Shown here piece by piece: positions 46,301 through 53,245 of a DNA stretch of 64,000 nucleotides. Each line of letters opens with the position of its first letter. The first letter of the stretch is position 1. Origin of the DNA: Acholoe squamosa (Eukaryota; Annelida; Polychaeta; Phyllodocida; Polynoidae); the NCBI GenBank assembly GCA_949317995.1, contig OX439041.1:10552001-10616000 (forward strand), in the 5' to 3' direction. A program made the translations under genes and the position numbers. Under the pieces are notes generated by a model. The model was not told where the DNA came from and did not search any database. It worked only from the letters and a program-made list of their open reading frames with translations.

Positions 46301-46884
46301 CCACTGTATATGAGTGGAGAAGTCTTAGGGAGAATTTAAAAAAATAATTCCCTCACATATAAGGTGCACCAGAGTAGTACAAGGTGTGTCTTATACACGA
46401 GGTATTATGCTAATACAATTAAGTAGCACAACATATACCCTGACTTTAGAATAATCCTATAAGGCGCACTTGGGATCTGATTCGCATATAAGACACGGGA
46501 GATTACGGTACAAGTACTTTTCTATAGTGTATTTCTGCTGTGGTATGAGATACCAGTGCACATATTTGGAATCTTGTGACTTAAATTGTCCCATGAATAC
46601 TGTGGAAGTCATCAAATTACTGAAAAATCATAGATGGCCCAGCTTTTCAATTAAAGTGATTTACTTGTTTTACAGATCAAAATCCAGAGCTGTTGGCACA
46701 TCTACAAAACCCACATCTAAGGAATCTCTTGGTCACTGTTGATTCGTCCCGGTCCGCAGCCACTGCCATTCATCAGGCCATGCAGGAGCCGCTATTCACC
46801 GAGTTTGCCGACTCATGCCTCAGTATAGTGGAAGCCGATAGATGTGATACCGAACTCAAAATATTACAGGACCAATGCTATTAA
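32767..46884 (+). CDS. znhit3: ZNHIT3, HIT zinc-finger protein, 5 exons, 161 aa
   Basis: Exons 32767-32843, 44178-44209, 44863-44955, 45927-46001 and 46676-46884 join in phase at GT-AG sites (486 nt). The N-terminal zf-HIT finger has all eight ligands: C7, C10, C19, C22, C27, C31, H35 and C40. An acidic linker (DGELSESDGEATEDT) follows. The C-terminal region has the ZNHIT3 signature: LLAHLQNPHLRNLL and MQEPLFTEFADSCLSIVE. Human ZNHIT3 is of similar length (about 155). In yeast and human this protein stabilises NUFIP1/Rsa1 during box C/D snoRNP assembly in the nucleus. Start context has A at -3. Intron 1 is 11.3 kb, more than half of it a DIRS retrotransposon in the same orientation. The 32-nt exon 2 is easily missed by gene finders. 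Confidence 0.93.
33815..34153. mobile_element. MITE, GGATGTTTGTTACTGGGTGA ends
   Basis: A 20-bp word GGATGTTTGTTACTGGGTGA near the left end recurs inverted near the right. The interior has no coding capacity. Only one copy was seen in the window. Confidence 0.7.
34297..34393. repeat. (ATG)n / (ATA)n microsatellite
   Basis: About 24 uninterrupted GAT units flanked by AAT units, in znhit3 intron 1. Confidence 0.97.
34590..34665 (+). repeat. DIRS left inverted terminal repeat
   Basis: Begins TTCTTCGACGCAACACCAGA. Imperfect over the first ~35 bp against the right end, then identical over about 36 bp (from 'tacacaggagatgtcgc' to 'ggaagtcagttc'). Confidence 0.9.
36065..37540 (+). CDS. DIRS ORF1, SR-rich gag-like protein, 491 aa
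   Basis: Start taken at the first ATG; the frame is open five codons further upstream, directly after a 'ttttttctgcttggttgcag' tract that looks like a splice acceptor, so a leader exon may be joined on. Layout: acidic N-terminal part, a block of Arg-Ser dipeptides (about residues 90-215, e.g. SRSRSYSRKRSRSHSRSR), a more ordinary middle with EEVVKRGEADED and LELLAYANNS, and an Arg-Gly tail (RGRGTDRGGGGYRSRGRS). It has the place of a gag-like nucleic-acid-binding protein. No CCHC knuckle was seen. The Arg-Ser block resembles the RS domains of splicing factors; RNA binding is inferred. Confidence 0.85.
   Translation: MTKIWDSTRRKVITLSEQTAVIESVMADAVKDMSRAEASQQAADDDDGLNSRSSTSKKADERADHDISGDNGDYGDEEEDVEDWEYYPYGDGYSEDDSESSSEPSSSSSESESRSRSRSYSRKRSRSHSRSRTRGRSRKRRRSRSRSRKSRRRSVSTERKRNKSKSGKKGKSKSRGRSLRRHRPKKKSKGRKRKRSHMSSESEEDDYGHEEDSSSDETGKNSGKKKKKGPDFKRKKAGAFAEGAQSLIEKSDGPPKSQKIDKSLATLVERLILTSADPKKGDELAEKYPPPKNVSAMQIPDIDPPIKKELQKDYLKYIVPDNYLMKTQTAIQSAMTALFPLLEEVVKRGEADEDLNDTGESALRALELLAYANNSLVRRRRENLRVHIHKDVSQEVMEGPMGGPTLFGPALKIAADTKEQLEKTRKIMFRPRTTKSRFRKSYPTKKRRSDFRGRGTDRGGGGYRSRGRSRGRGRGGAPTRGRGAGTKYKKD
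37582..39453 (+). CDS. DIRS ORF2: RT, RNase H and methylase-like domains
   Basis: The frame first shows ATG at 37768 or so, well after the likely start of the domain; upstream it stays open past the ORF1 stop in the -1 frame, so frameshifting or reinitiation may be used. Numbered from the codon at 37582: the RT palm has YIDD at 204-207. RNase H has D370 (TDASMAGWG), E401 (VLELRA), D425 (RTDN) and D476 (KADRASR), all four acidic residues. The C-terminal third (about 500-610) has DLFASRTNHKCPQY, YAFPPF and PDWPSKPWYPLL, as in the Dam-like methylase domain of DIRS elements. No stop or frameshift is seen inside. Confidence 0.93.
   Translation: MNNTPNNFYAGQTANSTARWQDLTSDPWVLKNVQGIEIPFLECPNQGRVPNPYVIKDVNHSVMDEEIERMLRKGVIEVTNREKGDWISCIFPRMKANGEVRIILDLTELNKLIPYEHFKMESLQTALDLVRQGSFMASIDLKDAYYSFLLRDEDRKYLKFVWGNRLFQYRVIPNGLACAPRVFTKLLAPVFATLRRQGCIAFPYIDDTFIVGDTYDECWKSTKALAEMLDGLGLVVHPVKSVTTPTTSLEFLGFKINTRKMEVTLPTGKVENFRSLATDILDKDEMCIREVAGLVGMMVAYAKGVEYGLAHIKVLERCKNRALRMFGGDFDALMMLTEEAKEDIRWWLDNVEHTACRIRNRAPDITIDTDASMAGWGAYLGKHTIGGRWLPEEKDHINVLELRAINLALHSLGDMEKCHVHVRTDNMTALHYVNKMGGVRSPACDKIAKFIWAWAEARGSWVTASYVPGILNIKADRASRVFNDNLEWGLADRVFRRIVRKWGTPDWDLFASRTNHKCPQYCSWKPDPGAAWVDAMSMPWEGINAYAFPPFSLIPRVLRKLEAENPRRLVLVVPDWPSKPWYPLLKGAAEMITVHSRRGNLLPARPTIDEGFMQRLPLKALKF
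39321..40454 (+). CDS. DIRS ORF3: tyrosine recombinase, 377 aa
   Basis: The ATG lies inside ORF2, giving a 133-nt overlap in the -1 frame. The C-terminal domain has the tyrosine recombinase set: R202 (SGQRGQ), H318 and R321 (HSTRGA), W344 (HGSWKS, with H341 nearby) and nucleophile Y354 (ARHYNKP). The N-terminal part fits a core-binding, SAM-like fold (about 20-130). In DIRS elements this enzyme inserts a circular DNA copy. All catalytic residues are intact. Stop TGA at 40452. Confidence 0.94.
   Translation: MVPSPQRSSRNDNSAQPEREPPPCKTNNRRGVHAKAAFKGFKVLEQDLVQNRGCDRKTARFLLESWSIGTKKVYETYMSQWNTFCIIHRVSLRSPSTFEVCRFLRLLSEMGRAFGTINAARCALSVLVNKLENGKTIGCDYWVCRAVRTAYRKNPPSPRYNTFWDVRLVFDMFRRWGPNENLTLKFLGFKLVMLVLLVSGQRGQVIPAMDLRNMVWLRSGSVRFVLKGLMKTARTGEPLKELVLEPFHEEEALCVTCTLKHYLKVTRQHRKDESGKKKNSLFLSFRKPFGEISQDSSKRWILAVLSAAGVDTRVYRAHSTRGASTSAGGRLGVSTAVMLRHGSWKSAKTMARHYNKPIEDPKPPKTLGRILLEDSVE
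40832..40965 (+). repeat. DIRS internal complementary region
   Basis: Positions 40832-40877 are the inverse complement of 34590-34635 (left end). Positions 40876-40965 are the inverse complement of 41139-41228 (right end). The two halves abut with a two-base overlap, as needed to template the junction of a circular intermediate. Confidence 0.95.
41085..41228 (+). repeat. DIRS right inverted terminal repeat
   Basis: The inverse of this end matches the left terminal repeat and then runs about 45 bp further (through 'gattaattgttg' to 'atatataattaatc'). It ends TATATATT at 41228. Confidence 0.9.
41229..44177. other. znhit3 intron 1, part after the DIRS element
   Basis: Mostly AT-rich unique sequence. 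One GGGAGTGG-family MITE lies at 42780-43085. Short open frames near 41608 and 42588 have no recognisable family and no splice support. Confidence 0.6.
42780..43085. mobile_element. GGGAGTGGTCATT-family MITE, right end decayed
   Basis: Left 'cagtggtcattatttattga' followed by a G run and 'gtgggtttttgtg'. The interior has 'cctctttgatctatagtagt' and C runs like the other copies. The right terminus is not clear. Confidence 0.55.
44334..44722. mobile_element. GCATCATG-family MITE interrupted by a SINE-like element
   Basis: Left GTTAACTCTTTAAGGGCCGC, right inverse 'ccttaaagggctaag'. The hairpin arm 'ctcactagcactt' is split by the element at 44469-44645. It lies in znhit3 intron 2. Confidence 0.85.
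44469..44645 (-). mobile_element. SINE-like element with ~14-bp target duplication
   Basis: The inverse of 48113-48292. ACTCACTAGCACTT stands on both sides, and it belongs to the arm of the host MITE. Variable-length direct duplications indicate LINE-driven retroposition. No tRNA A or B box was recognised. Confidence 0.85.
45021..45202. mobile_element. GCATCATG-family MITE
   Basis: Left TTAACCCTTTAAAGGCCGCA, right 'gcatcagcggcctttaaaag', with a deleted central hairpin. Located in znhit3 intron 3. Confidence 0.8.
46175..46510. mobile_element. CCGTAA-family MITE, left end missing
   Basis: The right end reads ATAAGACACGGGAGATTACG. The internal 'aaaattcaagaatttctggg' and 'ataaggtgcacc' words match other copies. 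It fills much of znhit3 intron 4. Confidence 0.65.
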
Positions 46885-46921
46885 TATTAGAAACATTTTT
46901 TTATGTTCCATATTTTTATGT

Positions 46922-47137
46922 CTACCGCAGTAATTCGTGTATAAGATGAGACCTTTATTGCAAAGATGCTCCCCGGATAATCCTTTGTAGGATCAGGGAT
47001 CAGGCGGAGTTGGTCGGGTGCGCTTTATACGTGGGGTCTATATTATGTAGAATAATACTAAAGCTACAAAAACCAAGCCCCAGGTGCACCTTATAGCATT
47101 CTCTGAAGTTGGAGGTTTGCCTTATAAATATGCGCCG
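46922..47137. mobile_element. CCGTAA-family MITE, right end missing
   Basis: Left TACCGCAGTAATTCGTGTAT with 'gtgcgctttatacg' and 'gtgcaccttatag' inside. It starts 38 bp after the znhit3 stop, so the 3' UTR may run into it. Confidence 0.55.
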
Positions 47138-47494
47138 TGGATCCAATACTCGATATGCGATGGTTATTGTCTTTTCCATAAAGAAACCTCTTAATAAAGG
47201 TTATAATCAAGCTGTTTATATTACTGGTCGTTTATTATCATTATATTGCACCAGTGACGTTTGGAATCCATCCAAGTGTTTATGGAACAAAAGTATTCTG
47301 TAAGTTTTACCTATTTTAAGACACTGGCTTTTTTTCCACCCCTCAGTAGGGTTGAAAAAATTGCCCATCCCCGGTCTTAAAGAGGTAAAAAAAATGTTGC
47401 CCACCAAACCCCTGTTGTTAAAACTGATCACTCCCAAAGTAGTATACACGTATGGAAAAGAACCCATTTACCAGGTTTGTGCTATTCACCTGAT

Positions 47495-47927
47495 TATAGA
47501 TTCAAGATTCAAGATGGCTTTATTGACTAATGTACAGGTACACTTATGTCAGCACCAGGTTTTCATTTACAATGTTGTAGACAGATTTTATATATGAGTA
47601 TATACAGTTCACAGCCCCTGGCCTTTTAGATGATTTGTAATATGGGGCCACTGCTAGTATTTGAGAAAGTTTCCTAGTGTCATCGTGTCTTTTATAGTAA
47701 TCAACGAACTTGAGGTATTTTGTTTCAAACACTGACCGTGCGTTTCTCATCTCGGGCATGTTACAATGTAAGAAGACATGATTGACATCTTGCACAGCAT
47801 TACAGAATGTGCACTTAGAATTGACAGGTTTCTTTCCTCTATATCTTCTTGACAGGCTGTCAAGTGTACAGTTATTGTCAGTCCGGAGTTTATCAATAAT
47901 GGTTACACTAATAATAATATGATACAC
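47495..47927 (-). pseudogene. LINE 3' fragment, C-terminal part of RT polyprotein
   Basis: An open frame (stop near 47544) encodes the tail end of a non-LTR retrotransposon polyprotein with a Cys-His cluster, KCTFCNAVQDVNHVFLHC, as commonly found after the reverse transcriptase. The 3' end carries two TTGAATC repeats (near 47495-47520), a LINE-type tail. The 5' part with the RT core is missing, so this is a dead, 5'-truncated insertion. The LINE clade is not certain. Confidence 0.75.
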
Positions 47928-48096
47928 TGTAGTCTGTACAGAAGGTATTCCTCGTGGATACTTGTCCTATATTTAGATTTCCAGTGGAAAGTATTCAAAA
48001 ATGGATACCTGTATATCTTGGTATCCAATGGAAACCATACAGGATGTGTTTGTCGGTCATGGATACCTGTGTGTTTACACATCTAACCTTTTACTC

Positions 48097-48112
48097 AGTT
48101 TTATTAGGGAGT
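48097..48112. repeat. 16-bp target duplication, left copy
   Basis: AGTTTTATTAGGGAGT, repeated exactly at 48293-48308 on the other side of the SINE-like element. Confidence 0.95.
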
Positions 48113-48292
48113 AGTGAGTGAGTAATAGATGTTTAACGCCATTTCGACAGCTAAGGTCATATTCATGGCGAGAACTACATTACACAATTTCACAGGGGAA
48201 TGTGTCAGTGCCTGCGCATATGTGCACCACACACATCCGAGGGGATAGGAAAGAGTAGACATAGACCCTTTTAAGTGGGCCAGGGAAGCCGG
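48113..48292 (+). mobile_element. SINE-like element, 180 bp, best copy
   Basis: Starts AGTGAGTGAGTAATAGATGT and ends 'ccagggaagccgg'. Direct 16-bp duplications on both sides set its ends exactly. No poly(A), tRNA boxes or coding frame. It inserted into the TTAGGGAGTGG end of the MITE that follows. Confidence 0.88.
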
Positions 48293-48302
48293 AGTTTTAT
48301 TA

Positions 48303-48546
48303 GGGAGTGGTCATTATTTATCAGGGAGGTGGTGGGTTTGAGGGGGGCATAAAAAGTCAGACCCCTTTTAGCAAAAAAGCTACTATAGATAAAGAGGGGC
48401 GTGAGTTGGCCTGAGAAATCTCTGTGCCCCCCGGGGAGTGAAAATATTTTGAATGCCATCGAGGGGAGGGGGGCGTAAAAAATTTACGCTCGTCCGTGCA
48501 AAAACCCACCACCCCCCTCCCCTCTTGATAAATAATGACCACTCCC
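48303..48546. mobile_element. GGGAGTGGTCATT-family MITE
   Basis: Left GGGAGTGGTCATTATTTATC, right GATAAATAATGACCACTCCC. TTA precedes the left end. Internal 'tactatagataaagagg' is shared with the other copies. Confidence 0.92.
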
Positions 48547-48566
48547 GTACAAGTAAGGGATAAAGC

Positions 48567-48890
48567 CCGGGGGGGCACTTCAATTTTTTTTGATACAGGT
48601 GTGTGGCTGAACCCACGACAACCCTTACCCTTGCTAGGGCGCTCATTCGCGGGGTTTTTCTTCGAAAGCCTACCCTTGCTAGGGCACATTTGACTCAATA
48701 ATCCTAGATTTGTTTCAAAATGTCTTAAATTTACACTGACTGGGGAGAAAATTGAATTTGGTTCATGTTATTTTCATGAAAACTGTGCTTATGTCCAAGA
48801 AAATTTCGAAATTTCCTGCGTAAATCAGGGTATTTTGCTGAAAGTTGACCCTTGCTAGGGACATTTTGCTCCCCCCCCGGGGGATAAAGT
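48567..48890. mobile_element. Possible MITE, GCCCGGGGGG ends
   Basis: Left 'aagcccgggggggcactt', right 'ttttgctccccccccggggg'. 'acccttgctaggg' occurs three times inside. Inverted ends are short and low in complexity. Confidence 0.45.
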
Positions 48891-49205
48891 CATGGTCCTA
48901 ACCCCTTTCCAATTTCTTTTAGAAGTGAGGGATAGAATCATTGATAGAACTTTTATAACCTATCTCTGTGGACAATTTGTAGTTTGAAGACAAATTGGGA
49001 CAGTTTATATACCAGCTATATATGATGCAAGAATGCAGCCCTGGCGTGTTACTCGCCGCCCCCTGATGTTAAAAAATGACCATTCCCTTAGGATGTTGAT
49101 ACATAGGCAGAGGTGCACGAGTGTGAGTCTGTGGAATTGTTTTCTCACGCGCAGGACCAGTGCCATATTGCATGACGTCCACAGCACTCCTAAATAAAAC
49201 ACCTT

Positions 49206-49471
49206 AGGGAGTGGTCATTTTTTAACAACAGGGGAGGGCTCCGAGGGGTGGTGGTTTTGGGGGGAGGGGCAAAAAAATTCCAACACCTCTTGGCCGGAGA
49301 GGGGGGGAGACAAATTTTGCCCTTTCTTAGTGAAATAGCCTGCGCATTGCTATAGGACAAAGGGGGAGGGGGAAACTTTCTGAACCCTCCGAGGGAGGGC
49401 CAAAAAAAATTATGACATGCCCCCCTGAAAATCCACCACCCCTCCCCTGTTGTCAACAAATGACCACTCCT
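49206..49471. mobile_element. GGGAGTGG MITE with proven TTA target duplication
   Basis: Flanks here read 'cctaaataaaacaccTTA'-element-'TTAtggatctaacc'. The related host repeat near 61366-61390 reads 'cctaaataaagcaccttatggacctaatc' without the element. TTA is a PIF/Harbinger-type target. Confidence 0.9.
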
Positions 49472-50352
49472 TTATGGATCTAACCATTATTAGCGCGGCG
49501 ACTCTAAGTCCTATTAGTGAGACTTGTAGACTAGTCAATGGTTCAGAGTCGCCACGGTGTAAGGGATAGGGGAGCCCTGATTTCTATTTTCGTTCACTGT
49601 TCTTCTCCTATGGACTATTTTGGCACAATATTGAGGCATTGTTATCAGCATATGTATGTACTAATGGTAGATAACTTATTTTTGTGATATATGTTTAGTT
49701 TGGGTTTTATGATTAGATTAGACATTTCAGCTCTTGGAGCTCTATGGAAGATTAGCATAAGACAAAATTAAGATTCACCAATACATCTCTGTAGGCTTTA
49801 TCTGATAATTCTGTGGTCTGAAATTGCTGTATATATGTACTAAAGGTTTCATCTCACGGGGTTATGGTACATTTGGATCATATATTCTGTATTTGAAGAA
49901 GATATTTACTGTTTAGAATCTCTATAAATCTCTATGGAGAGACAAATGCTAAACTTAGTGTACCCTGTCTACAGAGGGGAGGGGGTTACCAGTTTGGTGG
50001 AGAGGGGGTTGTGACCAGCTGTATGCTGTTGGGGTTGGTAAGACTGCCACACACAACCCTAGTCATTCTGGGGTCCTTGGTGCATATGGTTCTGGGTCAT
50101 TGAACATGCCCACCTCTACCATTTGTAGTGGTCATCTATGGGCAGGCAGAACTTCTCAGTAGTAGACCTAGTAGTACAAGGCAGCACAAGAGTTACAGGG
50201 TGAGCCAGATGGTACAACCTTTAATTGCCTTTGAAGTTAGCTTTCCTATTATTCTATCACTAGACACAAGATTACAAGTTGCCGCGCTATGTCTCACAGG
50301 TCTATTCTCTACTATTCTATTAAAATCTACAACACTACGGTTTTATATTTTA

Positions 50353-50720
50353 GGAGCCTTCCCCATGACCAGAAGGGTACCTAAATCAAGTGGTGCAGGG
50401 GTAGGTGATGTGGTCAGGTAGATTTAGGCAGCGGGTTGTTTGTGCTTTTCATTGATTGAAATAGATTTTCAAGAAACCTGGTAGCTGGCTGGGTAGGAAA
50501 AGGGTGGAGGATGGGTGGGAGGTAGAGCTTATGAACTGATCTCTGATTGGTCAAGGGTTGATTTAGCCCCTCCCCTCACAGGTCTGCTGGACAGCAAAGT
50601 TGCTGACTCTTTGATGGTTGGTACCAACTGCAAAGCTACAGCCCCCTCTTTTGGTCATTTGATAGCCCCTGAAAAAGGCACAGAGCACTCAATCTTTGTC
50701 AGCCAACAGCCCTGCCTTTT
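50353..50720. repeat. Dispersed repeat shared with 61370-61640
   Basis: 'ccttccccatgaccaga' and 'gtggtgcaggggtagstga' occur in both places, followed by a related 'tggtcaaggkytgattt' stretch. More diverged pieces lie near 49185, 49472 and 51220-51380. Type unknown; no coding frame. Confidence 0.6.
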
Positions 50721-50788
50721 GGGACAGTCTTCCACTTGAAATAAGATTTTTAGTAATGATTTTAGAAATATCCCAGCCCTATAATGAA

Positions 50789-51105
50789 CAGGGGTAGACA
50801 CTAATGCTGGCTCGGGAGCCAATGGCCCATTCATTCCTGTTGGCCCGGGTGGGCCACAGGAATGAATGGAGACAAGTTATCCACATCAATATAGGCATGT
50901 CATATATCATTGAAAAGAGAACTTCAACAGGGAGTCTGCCATTCCAGTTAGGTTTTGATATGAAATGATGAGTTGAATTAATGATTTTCTCTCCATACAA
51001 AGTATCTTAATTATTCTGGGCCCATGGGGTTATGTGTGGGCCCGTAGATTTCTGTACCTATGGGCCCGGGTGGCCCATGGCTGAAAATGTTAGTGTCTAC
51101 CCCTG
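50789..51105. mobile_element. MITE, CAGGGGTAGACACTAA ends
   Basis: Left CAGGGGTAGACACTAATG, right TTAGTGTCTACCCCTG. 'ggcccgggtgggcca' words occur near both ends. Confidence 0.85.
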
Positions 51106-51657
51106 AATGAATACATAAATTGACAGGTTATTCTATTGATAAAATATATTACTTTCATTCTAACAAGAGGCTCCCTATTGATGCGTCAAAAACCACATCG
51201 CCTCAGGTACTGCAGTTGGTACCCAAACCAAGGCAGAGTAACCCCCCCCCCCAGACAAAGGGTCTCTCTGCTACATGTGACTAGACACTGAAAGGGTTGA
51301 AAATATAAGATCATGGGCATAGAAAATCTCCTGGTTGGACAAAGCCATTGGGATAAGATATCAAGAAGCATTCAGTAATAGATGATATTTTCTAGATGAT
51401 CATTCATTGATGCATTATGGAGAACTTACAGCAGGCCTAGGCTATGCCCAAAAATGTCTCAGGTGTACAACACCTTTATAGGGCCCCAGATGGGTAAAAT
51501 CTACAAAGGGGACAAAGCCGCTTCTTAAAATCAGCAAGGGACATGGGCTTGGAGACAAGGGACAAGGCCACTTTGACAAGGGACACAGGGTTGAGGGAAA
51601 GGAAGCATTCCTTAGAATCAACAACGGGCATGGGATACCCTGTTTAGGGCTCTGTAA

Positions 51658-51786
51658 TTGCCTACATTGATGACCATTGGTCGTCATCATGCACCACTGA
51701 AGTACTGGCAAGACTGCTTGCCTGCACTTGATTGGAGCATCATGAGGACCAATGGGCATGATGTGTTAATGCATCAACGGCCCTTA
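51658..51786. mobile_element. GCATCATG-family MITE, diverged
   Basis: Central arms 'ctgaagtactggcaagact' and 'gcctgcacttgattgga' with 'gcatcatgaggaccaatggg' and 'gcatcaacggccctta' at the right. The left end is lost. Confidence 0.65.
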
Positions 51787-51960
51787 CCGTGCATATCCTA
51801 ATATAGGCCGTGGGCCACCATAGACCCACCCCCCCGCCGGATTTTCGCAGACATATATTTTCAGGAACCTGACCCTATGAGCTATTTAAACCCGCTTGAA
51901 ACCCACTTGTCTGCACTTTGTTCATGGGTGGGTGTGGCCTTGAGGCGCTGTTAATCATTA

Positions 51961-52000
51961 CTACCGTAATCTCCAGCGTATAAGGCACGTCTGTTCAAGG
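51961..52000. mobile_element. Truncated CCGTAA MITE end
   Basis: TACCGTAATCTCCAGCGTAT followed by 'aaggcacg', then unrelated sequence. Only the left ~40 bp remain. Confidence 0.6.
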
Positions 52001-52215
52001 TACAGTTTGCATTATTATTATGTGTTAGATTGTATTCCCAGTACTGTAGTTGTACATGGATTTTAGATTATTCATGCTTTTACATGATACATTTCATGTA
52101 TCATGTCAATAGGTCATCATGATGTGGTTCATTTGTCAAAACTGTTTCAGAAGATAGTATGCAATTGAAATTTACATAAAACTGTACCTTGATCATGATA
52201 ATTTATTATATAATC

Positions 52216-52431
52216 ATGTATTCAATAGGAATGGTTCCTAGAAGTGCCACCAGATGGAGCCAGGATACCATTTATATACACTTGCTATATTAGGAAGGCC
52301 AGGCCCGTGCCAACTCTCGCCACAATATGTGTGGCAGTGCTAAAATCCGCAACATTAAACATATCCTGGACTGTCTCTAATCGATGTATGGTGCATTATA
52401 GTGTATCAGTAGTACAGGATGGGTCTAAATA
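52216..52431 (+). CDS. Possible terminal exon, unknown protein
   Basis: An open frame after a weak 'gtattcaatag' acceptor gives EWFLEVPPDGARIPFIY, then TLNISWTVSNRCMVHYSV, ending GSKY and TAA directly before AATAAA. The TLNISWTV stretch vaguely recalls a fibronectin type III strand. No neighbouring exon was found, and it may be a decayed exon or chance. Confidence 0.2.
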
Positions 52432-52679
52432 TTAATAAATATGTGATATTGCAATTGTTTCACTCAATTGCTAAAGGTATTTATAGAGTGAAAAAATTCT
52501 AAATCTCAGATGACCTGGAACGGTTTTTCTAATAGGATTAAGGTGTAACTAGCTAATTATTATAGGCCACCACCATTGAACCACCATCAATACATAGACC
52601 AACCACCATATATTGTAATAAACATCGGTCGGCGGCTCGGTGGTAGCCACCGAATCCGAGCGGTGGGTTCACACTGTGG

Positions 52680-52749
52680 CCGCTAGGGGGCGTGTCGGCG
52701 GTGACGTCACAGCTTTGTGACGTCACCATCGGCAGCCAGGACTATAAAA
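52680..52749 (+). promoter_or_regulatory. CTCF-like site, paired CREs and TATA box
   Basis: In order: CCGCTAGGGGGCG (52680-52692), close to the CTCF core; two full cAMP-response elements GTGACGTCAC (52701-52710 and 52717-52726) forming a larger palindrome; TATAAAA at 52743-52749. Start of transcription is expected near 52773, and a 'tatgtgtaagcc' donor-like site follows near 52805. No coding exon downstream was identified. Confidence 0.6.
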
Positions 52750-53166
52750 CGCCGTGTTCGGTGGTTTTCTAGTCAGACGTGATCAGACACTCAGGTGGCC
52801 TATGTGTAAGCCTTCCCTTGGAGTTCGGTGGCTAGTCTCTAGTGCATGAACAGAGTGGCGTCTCTAAGCAATTATAAGTACCGGTATCAGTAGAAGCAAG
52901 TAACTGATGACAAATGCCTGTTAGTCCCTAAAGTCAATAAAAAATAAAACAACAACACCGGCTGTAACTTTATATTCAATTCTCTACACAAGTTGTTGAC
53001 TCTGGTTATTACAATATTAACATGTGATATGCTACAAAGCAATATGTATTGCCAGATTTCCAGGCCAGGGGCATATTTGAAGTGATATTTGCACACATAT
53101 TTATGTCCATGAGACATTGGTGGAGCCATGGGACTATAGATTTGTTAGAAGGTCTGGGGTATTAGT

Positions 53167-53167
<1 letters not shown>

Positions 53168-53227
<60 letters not shown>

Positions 53228-53245
53228 TTATATATATATATATAT
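53168..53245. repeat. (TA)n microsatellite
   Basis: Nearly uninterrupted TA repeats with two TTTA breaks. The open frame through it is a chance result. Confidence 0.97.

Noticed and set aside
49489-49570. Hairpin 'ggcgactctaa ... ttcagagtcgcc' considered as a tRNA or small RNA
   Set aside because: No cloverleaf, anticodon arm or B box could be drawn; it is more likely part of a dispersed repeat.
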